Below, in pieces: positions 52,608-64,000 of a stretch of 64,000 bases of DNA. Where the stretch lies: NCBI RefSeq assembly GCF_000377505.1, contig NZ_KB898191.1:186001-250000 (forward strand). The letters are read 5' to 3'. The notes beneath the pieces are model-generated. The model saw only the letters and a list, made by a program, of their open reading frames with translations. It had not been told where the DNA came from and ran no database searches. Position 1 is the stretch's first letter; every line of letters begins with the position of its first letter. This DNA comes from Paenibacillus massiliensis 2301065 = DSM 16942. GTDB lineage: Bacteria; Bacillota; Bacilli; Paenibacillales; Paenibacillaceae. The position numbers were made by a program, and so were the translations under genes.

Positions 52608-54125
52608 TTAGTGTTCAAGAACAACTTCCTTACGTGATTCAGCCGAAGCCGGAGTATCCGTCTCCTTCTCGTCGAACCACCAGTGGTACCCATCCTGTGC
52701 CAATAGCGCATCGGATTCAGCTGGTCCGTAAGAACCAGCAGGATACATGTAAAGTGGAACCTGGTTGTCAGCAAAGGCTTCAAGCACAGGCTGTACCCAA
52801 GCCCAGGACATCTCAACCTCATCCCAATGTGCGAAGAAGGTTGGATTCCCTTGCATTGCATCACAGATCAGACTTTCATATGCCTCTGGCAGCACGCCAT
52901 CCTTCGGATGCAGATCAATGTGTATCGGCTTCAGCTTGCCATTTCCTTGTGGATCTGGTGTGTTCAGCTGTAGCGTAATTCGCTCATCTGGACTCATCTC
53001 GACAATCAGCAGATTAGGAGCGATATCACCCTGCTCTGTACCCGTCTGCTTAAGTGGCTCCTTGAATTCGATAACAATGCGCGTAGATTTCTCCTTCAGG
53101 CGCTTGCCTGTACGAATATAGAAGGGAACACCACGCCAGAAATAATCATCAATCTGTAGACGAGCTGCGATAAAGGTATCATTCATGGACTCTGGTGCAA
53201 TACCAGGTTCAGAGCGATAGTCTGGAACTGGCTTGCCCTGAATGGCACCCTCCGTGTACTGACCACGGATAATACTTAACCCTACCTCATGCTTTTGCAC
53301 CGGAACGAGAGCCTCGATCACCTTCTTCTTCTTGGCACGCACACGATCAGCACCACTATTATGTGGAAGCTGAATAGCCGTCATCATGAGCAGTTGCAGC
53401 ATATGGTTCTGGAACATGTCCCGGATCGCACCCACATGATCGTAGTAACCCGCTCGGGTCTCCACACCTACCGTTTCATTGGCCGTTATTTGCACATTTG
53501 CTATGTGATGGTTGTTCCATAGCGCCTGCAGCACCGGATTCGTCTGATGCAGAGACTCCAGTCTTTGCACCATAGGCTTGCCGAGATAATGGTCAATGCG
53601 ATAAATCTCATCCTCGCGGAAAGCACTGCTCAACTTCTCATTTAATTGGCGAGCAGATGGCAGATCATGTCCGAACGGCTTCTCAATCACGAGACGCTTC
53701 CATCCGTTAGCTGAGCCAAGACCACTTGCTTGAATGTTCTCCGCAATCGGCTCAAAGAACTCAGGCCCCACGGACAGATAGAACAGGCGGTTCGGTGTTA
53801 GCCCCAGCTCTTCCTCTCTCTTCTCCACACGCTTAAGCAACTGCACGTAGTCTTCTACGTTTCCTATATTCAATACATTGTAGCGAAAGACCTGCAAGAA
53901 TCGCTTCAATGCAGCATCGTCTGCTTGGCTTCTTGCAAAATTATGAATCGACTGCTCTACGTTATGTTGAAAAACTTCATCTGTGAGCTCGGTTCTTCCT
54001 AATCCAATTAAGGAAAATGAATGGGGAAGCTTCTCTTGTAGGAATAACTCGTACAAGGCTGGGTATATTTTACGCTTGGCAAGATCCCCTGTCGCGCCAA
54101 ACAGTATAAATGTCGTTGGATCCAT
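52608..54125 (-). CDS. zwf: Glucose-6-phosphate 1-dehydrogenase
   Basis: 505 aa. The NADP-binding FGATGDLAKRKIYPAL is at the N-terminus, and the active-site signature RIDHYLGKP at residues 176-184. It catalyses the first step of the oxidative pentose phosphate pathway. AAAGGAG lies 8 nt before the ATG at 54125; the frame to 54155 lacks such a site. It heads the zwf-fsa-gnd operon and is divergent from a LysR gene. Confidence 0.95.
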   Translation of the reverse strand: MDPTTFILFGATGDLAKRKIYPALYELFLQEKLPHSFSLIGLGRTELTDEVFQHNVEQSIHNFARSQADDAALKRFLQVFRYNVLNIGNVEDYVQLLKRVEKREEELGLTPNRLFYLSVGPEFFEPIAENIQASGLGSANGWKRLVIEKPFGHDLPSARQLNEKLSSAFREDEIYRIDHYLGKPMVQRLESLHQTNPVLQALWNNHHIANVQITANETVGVETRAGYYDHVGAIRDMFQNHMLQLLMMTAIQLPHNSGADRVRAKKKKVIEALVPVQKHEVGLSIIRGQYTEGAIQGKPVPDYRSEPGIAPESMNDTFIAARLQIDDYFWRGVPFYIRTGKRLKEKSTRIVIEFKEPLKQTGTEQGDIAPNLLIVEMSPDERITLQLNTPDPQGNGKLKPIHIDLHPKDGVLPEAYESLICDAMQGNPTFFAHWDEVEMSWAWVQPVLEAFADNQVPLYMYPAGSYGPAESDALLAQDGYHWWFDEKETDTPASAESRKEVVLEH

Positions 54126-54187
54126 TTTCCTTACTCCTTTCAACAGAGTTGCCATGCAAGCTCTGGCTTCTTTTGGATAACTACACT

Positions 54188-54215
54188 ATAATACGATCAG
54201 AAGCCATACATGTAA
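54188..54215 (-). promoter_or_regulatory. Possible zwf promoter, overlapping a lysR -10
   Basis: Minus strand TTACAT (54210-54215), 16-bp spacer, TATTAT (54188-54193). The same bases give a perfect TATAAT (54187-54192) on the plus strand for the LysR gene, so the two promoters would overlap back to back. Confidence 0.4.
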
Positions 54216-54249
54216 TTGATAAATTTAAGAGGAGCTATAGATCAGGTCT

Positions 54250-55134
54250 ATGAACAATAATTATGAGCTATACAAAGTATTCTACTGGGCAGCCAAGACC
54301 GGAAGCTTGACTCAAGCCGCCAAAGCGTTGTATCTGACGCAACCTAGCGTAAGTCATGCGATCAAGCAGCTGGAGAATAGCTTCGGAATGACCCTCTTCA
54401 ACCGAAATGCCAAGGGTGTAGAGCTGACTCAGGAAGGTAACGTCTTGTATTCCTATATCGAGCAATCCCAGATCTTCATCTCCCTGGCAGAGGAGAAGAT
54501 GGCTGCACTCAAAAAGCTCGAAAGCGGTGAGCTGCGCATCGGTGGCAGTGACTCGTTGTTCAAGCATTACATTCTTCCCTATCTTGAGAACTTTCATCAC
54601 AAGTATCCGGGCATTAAGCTCCATCTGAACCACGGCACGACACCTGAAGTGATATCCTTCCTGAAGGAAGGAAAGATCGATCTTGGTGTTGTGCGCATGC
54701 CGATCGTTGACCCTCAGCTGGAGGTCAAGGAAACGTTACAGCTAAAGGATTGCTTTGTCGCTGGAGAGAAATATGCAGCTCTGAAAGGTGAGGTCCTAAC
54801 TCTGGACAAGCTGTTGGAGTATCCCATCATTCTGTTCTCACGCAACAGTCGTGTCCGGGTAGCCATTACGGAATTGTTCGAAAGCTTCGGCCAGCGAATT
54901 CGGCCCGAGATTGAGGTCGGCAGCGTGGATCTGTTAATTGAAATTGCCAAGCGGGGCTTGGGCATCTCCTATGTTACCCGGGAATTCGTCACCAAGGAGC
55001 TGGAGGAAGGCTCACTGTTCGAGGTGCAATTGGATGTACAGCTTCCACCTTCTCACGTCGGTCTCATGATTATGAAGAACATGCCTTTATCCAGCGCAGC
55101 TACACGATTTATAGAGCTATTCAATTGTGAATGA
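54250..55134 (+). CDS. LysR family transcriptional regulator
   Basis: 294 aa. The N-terminal LysR helix-turn-helix is clear (GSLTQAAKALYLTQPSVSHA), followed by the two-lobed effector domain with GELRIGGSDSLFKHYILPYL and GLGISYVTREFV. It is divergent from zwf with overlapping promoter elements, so zwf-fsa-gnd is the first candidate target, by the usual LysR arrangement. It ends before a bidirectional terminator. Confidence 0.9.
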   Translation: MNNNYELYKVFYWAAKTGSLTQAAKALYLTQPSVSHAIKQLENSFGMTLFNRNAKGVELTQEGNVLYSYIEQSQIFISLAEEKMAALKKLESGELRIGGSDSLFKHYILPYLENFHHKYPGIKLHLNHGTTPEVISFLKEGKIDLGVVRMPIVDPQLEVKETLQLKDCFVAGEKYAALKGEVLTLDKLLEYPIILFSRNSRVRVAITELFESFGQRIRPEIEVGSVDLLIEIAKRGLGISYVTREFVTKELEEGSLFEVQLDVQLPPSHVGLMIMKNMPLSSAATRFIELFNCE

Positions 55135-55280
55135 TACTGAGTAATGTAATGATTAGTGACATATTCTAACACTCTAAGATTAGGATAGATTTCGCCGTTG
55201 TGCTCCCAAAGCTTACATGTCCTAGTACCTTAATCAGATCAAATATGTATCGGTCAAGGGTACCAGCACTAGGTTAGTAA

Positions 55281-55332
55281 AAAAGAAGCCTCGAACAGTA
55301 CCGCAATGTAGCGGACATTCGAGGCTTGCTTT
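55281..55332. terminator. Bidirectional terminator
   Basis: The stem AAGCCTCGAA (55286-55295) / TTCGAGGCTT (55318-55327) with inner CCGC/GCGG. T runs on both sides serve lysR (plus) and the collagen-like gene (minus). Confidence 0.85.
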
Positions 55333-55357
55333 TTATTATCAGGTTGGCCGTTTGTCT

Positions 55358-56905
<1,548 letters not shown>

Positions 56906-57150
56906 TCAACCGTCTAAGGCTGGTATAGATTCATGCCCATTACTTTAGAAAAGGGGCTTGTTCTTAGGAGAGAATATCCATATACACACAAGCAAGTCCG
57001 CTTCGTCCGGGAGCTGTACCAACAGGATTTGTCAGTTCATTGCCAATCATCATTAGCACTAGCCGTAAGCTATGAATCTGTTTTCCCAGTGACAACTGAG
57101 TCTGTCTCCATTCCCTCCATTCCCGCATACCAGGCATCTTCAGCTCTCGC

Positions 57151-57204
57151 AAAAAAACTCCTTGCATATAGTGGCGGATATACCGACCAGTCATATACAA
57201 GGAG
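57151..57204 (-). terminator. Terminator of the giant protease gene
   Basis: The stem CTCCTTG / CAAGGAG with further inner pairs (ATATA/TATAT region) is followed by seven T on the minus strand, about 86 nt past the stop. The rest of 56867-57290 holds no gene I can support. Confidence 0.8.
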
Positions 57205-57290
57205 CAGCTCAATTTCTAATTAAGTTACTTTAGTGTACTTTCCTAATGACTTGAATTTTCAGGAAATCTAAGCCACCAAGTTCTTCTCTC

Positions 57291-60200
57291 TTAATTCAAA
57301 TTATAAATTCTGTACAGGAATACAGCAGCCTCTGCGCGGGTGGTTGGCGATTTAGGCTGAATCTTGCCATCAGCCCCCGTGATCAACCCCTCATGTACAA
57401 GTGTTGCTACACCCTCGGCGGCATAGCCAGCAACCTCTGCACGATCATTAAAGGCCTGAATGGCTTCTACCGAGGCTGCATTGGCAGTTAGAGTATCTGC
57501 CTTGCGCAGTGCCTTATACGTCATGACCATCATATCCTGTCTGGATATCGGCGTATTCGGGCCGAATTCATTGTTGCCCATACCATCTACAATACCCAAT
57601 TGCTTGGAAATTCCAGCAGCCTCGTAGTAGTAGCTACCTTGTTGCACATCAGTAAAGTTACTATCGATGTTTGCTGTCAAGCCCAGCGTCTTAACTAGCA
57701 AAGTCAGATATTCTGCACGAGTAATCTGCTTCGCTGGCGAGAATTGATTTGCTGCTGTGCCTTGGATAATTCCTTTGGATGCAAGCACCTCGATCGGTTG
57801 TTTGGCCCAAACGTGACGGTTCAAATCCTGGAAGGATTTCACGACATAAGCAACAGCATACTTGCTGAAATGATTCGTAGTAAAGCGTACTTCTCCAGTT
57901 GCTGCATCATAACGACCAGAGCTAACAGGAGTAGCCTGCCCTGACTCGTCAATATACTGGATGGTAATGAATTCTGGATTGTCGAGCTCAGCTGCTGTAG
58001 GTGTGTATGAAATAGCTACCTTCACAGCAGCTTGGTTGTTCTGCCATGCGAGTTCTCTATCTCCTACCCTGAGAAGAATATCGACTACCGGACGATCGCC
58101 AACCCATGCCTGTGCAGCTGCATCCAGTTGGTTATGATCTGCCGGACTCAGCAATAACGCAATCTGCTCGGCATCACCTGTTTGTGTTCCTTGAAGCATA
58201 TTGCTTGGCAATGTAACTGTAGCCAGATTGGTCTTGATGTGTAACGCTCGTGATGCATTCGATGCTGTCAGGAAGCTAGCCGGCAAAATTACCTCATACG
58301 ACTTCGCTCCCTCAGCTTCAATGGTGATATTCACCGTTGTAATTCCTTTGCCATCCGCTTGTGTAGCAGCGAAGGCGCTGGTAAGGAAATCTGCATCCAT
58401 CGTAACTGTAGCTTGACCTGTGCTCGCATTCAATCGGGTCTGGAACGATGTGATCGCATTTCCACTTGCATCAAGCACACGCACTGTTGCTGGGACTGTG
58501 GTCGTAGCTCCACCTCCACTTGTGCTTGTACCGCTATTGTTCCCACCGGCTTCGCTACCGATATCTTCTCCTGAGCTACCTCCGCCATTATTGCCTCCAC
58601 CGTTATTACCACCACCGTTGTTACCTCCTCCGTTGTTGCTAGAGTCGGTAATCGAGATTACGATAGCAGCTGCTTGGCCTTGGTCAAACTGTACCTGCAA
58701 GACTAGCTCTCCTACAGGCTGCGTAGCAAGATATGCTTGGCTGATAACCAGGCTTTGTCCATCCACCCGATAGGAGCCTTCTCCGATAGACTCACCATTT
58801 ACGGTGACATCTGTAATCGAGGAAGCGTCGTTCCAGGTCACGTTCATCGTAACATCCTGCTGCTTGTCCTCCTTCTTGTCGAAGGTGGCCGTTCTAGGGC
58901 TGATGTCTGCCGAGATGATAGGCACCTCTGTATCACGGATCGCCTCAATGGTCAGCACAGCCTTGTCACCGAAGTCAAAGAACAATTCGACAGTCACCTG
59001 GTCCCCTTCATTAAGATGCAAGGCGGACAATAAGCCTTCTTTGATGTTAAGGGTATTTCCGTCAATCGTGTAGTCAAGACCTTGTTTCATTTCATTTCTG
59101 CTGTACACAGCGTCCGTGACACTCATGCTAGGTCCTTCATTCATGCCATAGACAGCTAAGGTTACACTCTGTGCGTCATTCCAGTTGATCGCAGTGCTCA
59201 CATCAGCAGGCTTGCTGATATTAAAGCTGCGTACCGCTGGTGTAAGTGTCGCTGACACAGTCGAAATGATCACGTGGCCGGATGACAGGACCTCCAGTTC
59301 ACGTGCACCTGATCGAACGACACCTGTCTCATCCTTAGCATCGGCATAGACCGTATACTTGCCTGGCTCAGGAAGGGTCCACTCATAGGTAGTGGCTCCT
59401 GCATAGGTATCCAATGTCACTGTCTGCTCTGTCTGTGCATCCCATGCACGGAAGGAGAAGGATTTGGCTCCAATACCTCCCTCAGCCTGAGCGCTTAGAC
59501 TGATCGTTCCAGCTCCATCTTCATGTTTGGCCTTCACCTGCACCGTGATCGGATCATAGACCTTGAATGGAATTCCTTCATTAATCGCATGCTCCTCAGC
59601 CATCGAACCCTTCCATCCGTAAATGGTAGCCGCATTCGCATCAAATACTGCAAACCCCGGAATCGATACGCCCTCACCCAATACAACCGTCGTCAATTGT
59701 GGTGAGTCTGTGAAAGCAAAGGAACCAATAGTCGTATTGCTATCCAGGATAGCAACAGATTTCAATTGGCTGGAGAAGGCAAACGCCCAATCCTGCACTT
59801 GCTCGATCTGATTGCCCAGTACGACAGATTCGATACCGGTATCCGAGAAAGCAAACACGCCGATATCCTTCAGGCTATTCGGGAACGTAACCTCTTTGAG
59901 TTGATTAACTCCGTTAAAGGCTGAGGTTCCGACGGATTCCAAACCTTCCGGGAACTGCACCTCTGACAGGAATTTCGCATTCTGGAACGCATAATTGCTT
60001 ATCCGGGTAACCGTTGACGGAATACTGTATACAGCATCCGGCTTGGCAATCGGATATTGAATCAGCAGCGTCCGTGCTTGATCCAGCAGTACACCATCCT
60101 CACTGGCATAAGCCTTATTCTCCGGGTCCACATTTACGCTGGTAATCATGCGTGAGCTGGCAAAAGGATTCGAACCGATCTTTGTCACGCCTTTACCAAT

Positions 60201-63200
60201 GTTAATTACCGACAATCGCTCATTATTGGATAATACGAAATCACCCAATGACTCTACTTGCTCTGGGAACGTAATTTCCACCAGACTACTATTGTATTGG
60301 AATACATAGTCTCCGATGCTTCTGACACCAGTACCCAGATCTATATTACGTGTGTTTGCATTGTAAGCAAAAGTATACGGGTTCAAGTGCGTGACACCGC
60401 TGCCTACGGTAACGGATTCAAGTCCATCATTATGATAGAATGCTGATCGTCCAATATCAGTCACACTATCAGGAATCGTAAGCGTACGGATACTGGTGCT
60501 ATTAGCAAATCCAAACTCACCGATTGTTGCAAGCGTCGTCCCAAGATCAATGGAATTCAGCTTCGTGCTATAGTTGAACGCATAATCATCCACTTTGCTT
60601 ACCGATTCAGGGATGGCATAGCTGTCTCGGCCATGTCCTACGGTGTAACGCACCAGCGTGTCCTGTTGCTTGTCAAACAGTACTCCATCCATACTTGAGT
60701 ATGCTGGATTCTCGGCATCGACTTCAATACTACTCAGACTGGAGCTTCCATTGCTGTCAAATACCTGCTTGCCTAGTGAGGTAACACCTTTACTAATCTC
60801 AACATGACGTAGGCGAGGAATATAAGCAAACGCCATATCTCCAACCGTTGTTACGTTATCCGGGATATTCAGGCTCTCAAGCTGTGTCTCGATAAAGGCT
60901 GATTTCCCAATCGTCTGCAGGCCGCTTCCCAAGTCCAGTGTAGCGATTTTGGTACCTGCAAAAGAAGCATCTCCTATAGACACCATCGTATCCGGCAGCT
61001 CCAGCGAGTCCATGTTTACAGAAAGGAAGGCTTCATTGCCAATCGTCTGCAGCACTGGTGGAAGCTGTATCTCTTTCAGACTTTGGGCTGCATAGAAGGC
61101 TCTGTCACCAATAGCTGTTACCCCATCAGGAATATTGACCGTGATCATATTTACGTTTTCTGCGAATAGACCGTTACTGATCCGGGTAATGCCATTTCCT
61201 AAATGAGCAGAGACCAGGTAACCGAGTTTTGCAAACGCGTAATCGCCAATCTCCGTGACTGAATCAGGAACCTCGATGCTCTTGATTTTTAGTGAATTAT
61301 AGAAGCTTCGTTCACCAATGCTCTCGATACCATCCTCGAGCGTAACCAGAGCTAGGTGTGAGTTCTCTGCGAACGCATAAGCACCTATCTTCTTGACCGT
61401 TCCAGGTACACGGACGGACAGAATGTCATCGCGGTAATAAAATACATAATCGCCGATCTCCCTTACCTGCGAAGGGATAGCAATGTGACCGCCGTCGCCC
61501 TGATAGCTTACCAGCACGCCATCTACAATTGTGTAGTCAGCCAGTGACGGGTCCTCTACAGTAATGACGATGCTCGCCGATTTGCCAGAAGCTGTAGCTG
61601 TAATGGTAGCCGTACCTGCTGTCAGCGCTTTGACTACACCACTAGCATCTACGCTGACTACCGTGCTATCCGAGCTTGTCCAGGTAATCGGCTCGGTTAC
61701 AATCTCCGGATTCGTCGATGCGACCACAGTCTGACTGGCTCCAATGGTCAAGGTCATGGTCTTCCTGTTCAATACAATACCTTCGTTGCCAATTGGTGTG
61801 ACGGTCACCTGACTCACCGCCGTCTTCCCTCCAGCTTCAGCTGTGATCTGCGCTGTACCAGGTCCAATAGCAGTCACGGCTCCATGTGTGTCCACCGTAG
61901 CCACTGCAGGATCAGAGGTTGTCCAAATGACAGGCTGCTCTGCTTCAGCTGGTGTGAAGAACGCTCGTAGATCCTCTGTTGTACCTACAACAAGCGCAAG
62001 CTCTGTCTTGTCCAATGTGAGCTCCGTGAGCTCAATAGGGTCCAGTATGATATTTGCACTAGTGTAATTCAATGCATAGTCGAACAAGTCCACTTTAATT
62101 CTATGCGTAGAAAGACCGTTCTGCGTCAGTGTATCACGAACGTTGCTAATATCCATGGTGACCTTATTTACAGCGGTACCATCCGCCAGCTTCTCATCCG
62201 CATCACGAATTGGATACAGATCGCTCAGGGCACCGCCGTCTAGGGTAGCCAATTGCAGACCACTAATATAGTGATTGTCTGTAATATTCATTTGCAGGAA
62301 GGTCTTTCCATCCTTTTCATAAATGTTGTAATCCGTCAGCACAGGTCCGGTCTTGTCATAGGCAAAATCAAAGCTCCATGTGTCCTTACCTTGCCCATTC
62401 GTTCCTGCCGCAGTAGCTTCTATCTTGTAGGTATACATACCCTCTGGCACTTCACTGTTATTCGTATCCAATCCATCAAAGGTCGGGGAAGTACCGAGCA
62501 GCGCTTCCGCCCAGCTTACCAGATCAAGGGATGGGAAATACAAGGACTTGCGTACATGTGAATAATTGGTTTCCTTATACACATGCCCGTCTTTACCCAT
62601 GACTGTGAAGCTCATATCCTCCGCATTGCGAAGCAGTCCCGTGTTCGTACCCAGGATTTTAGAGCTGTTGCCCAGACTCTGTGGAGAGATTGCAAATTTC
62701 TCTGGCATCACTCCCCAGTTTAATCCTTTGGCGATGGCAATATGATTTTGTCCCAGCACATTGCCCTGCTCTGGGAATGCATTGTATACCGTGCTCCCAA
62801 ACATGGAGTAGCCTTCATCACCATATTCAGTTCCATCCAGCATCGGCAGCTGTCCCCAGTCTCCGTAGAAGGCCAGGAAAGGCAACGAAAGATCCACACC
62901 GGAATCAGCGTCCAGCATGACAAATCCGTCTACAAAAGTTCCGTTAGGTGTCTGACGATTGAATTGTGCTTTCATCGTATCTGACAGTGTAATCGTAACT
63001 GTAACCGCTGCGCTTCCTCGAGCAGGTACGGTTACCTTGCCATTAGTTGCTCCACTGTATTGAATGTTGATGCCATTACCAGCATAATCCGTAGATTTCT
63101 GTTCCAGCAGAGACTTGCCGTTGCTAGTTATTACATTCTCAGATAAGGCTGCTGTATTCAGCTCATAGCTCAACTCCTCATCAGAGATGCTATGGATGCG

Positions 63201-64000
63201 GAAGGTGAACGAGTAGCTTCCACTCTTGCCGTCTCCCAGCTCGGCCTTCGGTCTATCATTGCCCTCTACGCTCAAGTACGCTCCAGTCGTAATGGCTCCG
63301 GTCACATCTGCCAGACCAGCACCCTGTTTGCGTGGGGAATAGAATTGACCACTGCTTGCATCCTTCGCCGGATGAGCTGTACTCATCAGTAAGGAATGCA
63401 CCAATTTCTCCTGGGTCACCGGATCAGTGATGCTCAGTGTGTTCGTGACATATTGCTTCACCAGAGCTTCTGCACCTGCAATATGAGGCGAAGCCATGGA
63501 AGTCCCGCTCATGCTCTTGTAGGCATTGCCGAGAACCGTGGAATAGATCCCCTCGCCTGGAGCTGTAATCTCAGGCTTCAGCTTCAAGTCTGGCGCTACG
63601 CCCCACGAGGAGAACGCAGACATATTACCGCCTTCTGGATTCGTTATGCTTGTCTTCAAGGAATCACTCAGTGTTAATTTTTTCGTCTGCAATCCAGCCA
63701 GATATTCTCCGTCGTTCTGTGAGATGGCTACAGCCGGGATATAATAGGAGCCAATGTCCATTTTTAGCTGACCCGCTACATTGTTATAGACGACCACTGC
63801 TACCGCACCAGCTGCGTAGGCATTGTTCAGCTTTTGCTGGAAGCTGATTTCACCACCACGTGAGATCAGGGCAATTTTCCCCTTCAGATTTCCAGCGTTT
63901 TGAATGTCCGTAGTACTCCCCAACCCTACGTGAACATAGTCATATGTATCATTCAGTCCCTGGATTTTGGGATCACTATCATAAGACTGATCATTGAATA
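57291..64000 (-). CDS. Giant surface S8 protease with Big2, LRR_5, X2-like and SLH domains (5' end outside window)
   Basis: At least 2235 codons; the frame is open to the right edge, so the N-terminus with signal, catalytic Asp and His is missing. Order from the edge: PA insert (SRGGEISFQQKLNNAYAAGA), subtilase serine in SGTSMASPHIAG (codon 63498-63500), an Fn3-like C5a-peptidase domain, two bacterial Ig-like Big2 domains (about 61550-62040), about 25 BspA-type leucine-rich LRR_5 repeats (about 59560-61535), and two X2/Ig-like modules (about 58650-59290). An Asn-Gly-rich linker and another beta domain follow, then three SLH repeats (57291-57830) for binding secondary cell-wall polymer. It should be an S-layer-anchored cell-surface protease and adhesin. 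Similar parts occur separately in lactocepin-like and BspA-like proteins. Confidence 0.92.
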   Translation of the reverse strand, partial: FNDQSYDSDPKIQGLNDTYDYVHVGLGSTTDIQNAGNLKGKIALISRGGEISFQQKLNNAYAAGAVAVVVYNNVAGQLKMDIGSYYIPAVAISQNDGEYLAGLQTKKLTLSDSLKTSITNPEGGNMSAFSSWGVAPDLKLKPEITAPGEGIYSTVLGNAYKSMSGTSMASPHIAGAEALVKQYVTNTLSITDPVTQEKLVHSLLMSTAHPAKDASSGQFYSPRKQGAGLADVTGAITTGAYLSVEGNDRPKAELGDGKSGSYSFTFRIHSISDEELSYELNTAALSENVITSNGKSLLEQKSTDYAGNGINIQYSGATNGKVTVPARGSAAVTVTITLSDTMKAQFNRQTPNGTFVDGFVMLDADSGVDLSLPFLAFYGDWGQLPMLDGTEYGDEGYSMFGSTVYNAFPEQGNVLGQNHIAIAKGLNWGVMPEKFAISPQSLGNSSKILGTNTGLLRNAEDMSFTVMGKDGHVYKETNYSHVRKSLYFPSLDLVSWAEALLGTSPTFDGLDTNNSEVPEGMYTYKIEATAAGTNGQGKDTWSFDFAYDKTGPVLTDYNIYEKDGKTFLQMNITDNHYISGLQLATLDGGALSDLYPIRDADEKLADGTAVNKVTMDISNVRDTLTQNGLSTHRIKVDLFDYALNYTSANIILDPIELTELTLDKTELALVVGTTEDLRAFFTPAEAEQPVIWTTSDPAVATVDTHGAVTAIGPGTAQITAEAGGKTAVSQVTVTPIGNEGIVLNRKTMTLTIGASQTVVASTNPEIVTEPITWTSSDSTVVSVDASGVVKALTAGTATITATASGKSASIVITVEDPSLADYTIVDGVLVSYQGDGGHIAIPSQVREIGDYVFYYRDDILSVRVPGTVKKIGAYAFAENSHLALVTLEDGIESIGERSFYNSLKIKSIEVPDSVTEIGDYAFAKLGYLVSAHLGNGITRISNGLFAENVNMITVNIPDGVTAIGDRAFYAAQSLKEIQLPPVLQTIGNEAFLSVNMDSLELPDTMVSIGDASFAGTKIATLDLGSGLQTIGKSAFIETQLESLNIPDNVTTVGDMAFAYIPRLRHVEISKGVTSLGKQVFDSNGSSSLSSIEVDAENPAYSSMDGVLFDKQQDTLVRYTVGHGRDSYAIPESVSKVDDYAFNYSTKLNSIDLGTTLATIGEFGFANSTSIRTLTIPDSVTDIGRSAFYHNDGLESVTVGSGVTHLNPYTFAYNANTRNIDLGTGVRSIGDYVFQYNSSLVEITFPEQVESLGDFVLSNNERLSVINIGKGVTKIGSNPFASSRMITSVNVDPENKAYASEDGVLLDQARTLLIQYPIAKPDAVYSIPSTVTRISNYAFQNAKFLSEVQFPEGLESVGTSAFNGVNQLKEVTFPNSLKDIGVFAFSDTGIESVVLGNQIEQVQDWAFAFSSQLKSVAILDSNTTIGSFAFTDSPQLTTVVLGEGVSIPGFAVFDANAATIYGWKGSMAEEHAINEGIPFKVYDPITVQVKAKHEDGAGTISLSAQAEGGIGAKSFSFRAWDAQTEQTVTLDTYAGATTYEWTLPEPGKYTVYADAKDETGVVRSGARELEVLSSGHVIISTVSATLTPAVRSFNISKPADVSTAINWNDAQSVTLAVYGMNEGPSMSVTDAVYSRNEMKQGLDYTIDGNTLNIKEGLLSALHLNEGDQVTVELFFDFGDKAVLTIEAIRDTEVPIISADISPRTATFDKKEDKQQDVTMNVTWNDASSITDVTVNGESIGEGSYRVDGQSLVISQAYLATQPVGELVLQVQFDQGQAAAIVISITDSSNNGGGNNGGGNNGGGNNGGGSSGEDIGSEAGGNNSGTSTSGGGATTTVPATVRVLDASGNAITSFQTRLNASTGQATVTMDADFLTSAFAATQADGKGITTVNITIEAEGAKSYEVILPASFLTASNASRALHIKTNLATVTLPSNMLQGTQTGDAEQIALLLSPADHNQLDAAAQAWVGDRPVVDILLRVGDRELAWQNNQAAVKVAISYTPTAAELDNPEFITIQYIDESGQATPVSSGRYDAATGEVRFTTNHFSKYAVAYVVKSFQDLNRHVWAKQPIEVLASKGIIQGTAANQFSPAKQITRAEYLTLLVKTLGLTANIDSNFTDVQQGSYYYEAAGISKQLGIVDGMGNNEFGPNTPISRQDMMVMTYKALRKADTLTANAASVEAIQAFNDRAEVAGYAAEGVATLVHEGLITGADGKIQPKSPTTRAEAAVFLYRIYNLN

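Noticed and set aside
56933..57223. Small frames on both strands in the gap between the collagen-like gene and the protease gene
   Set aside because: No ribosome site, no recognisable domain, and one overlaps the terminator hairpin at 57151-57204.

Overview
The window looks like chromosome of a Paenibacillus-type bacterium (Bacillota, Bacillales; G+C near 50%). The signs are strong AGGAGG ribosome sites, many GTG and TTG starts, intrinsic terminators, a leucine T-box, a CcpA cre site, the coproporphyrin-type heme genes hemE-hemH-hemY, a bacillithiol-dependent FosB, a PL10 pectate lyase, SLH-anchored surface proteins and a collagen-like protein of the spore-surface type. I see no rRNA, tRNA, CRISPR array, prophage or insertion sequence.

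Layout from left to right. 5-3541: nikA-nikB-nikC metal/peptide ABC importer under a Fur-box promoter. 3550-8573: 3-methyladenine glycosylase with a displaced start, an ECF sigma/anti-sigma pair and an ABC-F ATPase. 8766-13494: TetR regulator, DUF92 membrane protein, FAH-family hydrolase, glycerophosphodiesterase and a CapA-like protein. 13708-17208: hemE-hemH-hemY, divergent from an MFS exporter. 19074-24601: O-methyltransferase, a self-closing structured RNA of about 240 nt, a YpsC-like RNA methyltransferase, a SUKH protein and an LTA-synthase-like enzyme behind PhoP-like boxes. 24719-27138: small proteins (DUF1450, HesB-like, DUF1232) and an M14 peptidase. 27463-33672: Ca2+ P-type ATPase, glutamate racemase, YtxH protein, a SufR-like regulator, a DUF86 protein and a Dabb protein. 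33836-37189: polysaccharide deacetylase, a tandem-HTH protein and an sdpR-sdpI-like pair with its operator. 37231-40759: T-box leuA and glycerol-1-phosphate dehydrogenase araM. 40941-43217: small membrane protein, FosB, MarR and a nitroreductase with three operator half-sites. 43280-47352: fructose operon fruR-fruK-fruA-IIA. 47543-50385: pectate lyase under a cre site and a BASS/ACR3-like transporter. 50475-55134: zwf-fsa-gnd pentose-phosphate operon with a divergent LysR gene. 55286-64000: collagen-like protein and a giant S8 protease-adhesin running off the right edge.

Taken together the region mixes housekeeping operons (heme, pentose phosphate, leucine, peptidoglycan precursor) with functions for a soil or plant-associated life: pectin and fructose use, metal uptake, envelope modification, fosfomycin resistance, and very large repetitive surface proteins. 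The observations most worth following up are the structured RNA at 19840-20080, the giant surface protease, the GAT-only collagen tract with a 108-bp higher-order repeat, the sdpRI-like immunity pair without a toxin gene, the tandem-HTH protein, and the PhoP-like boxes upstream of the LTA synthase gene. All functional calls rest on reading the sequence and on family knowledge; no database search was run.
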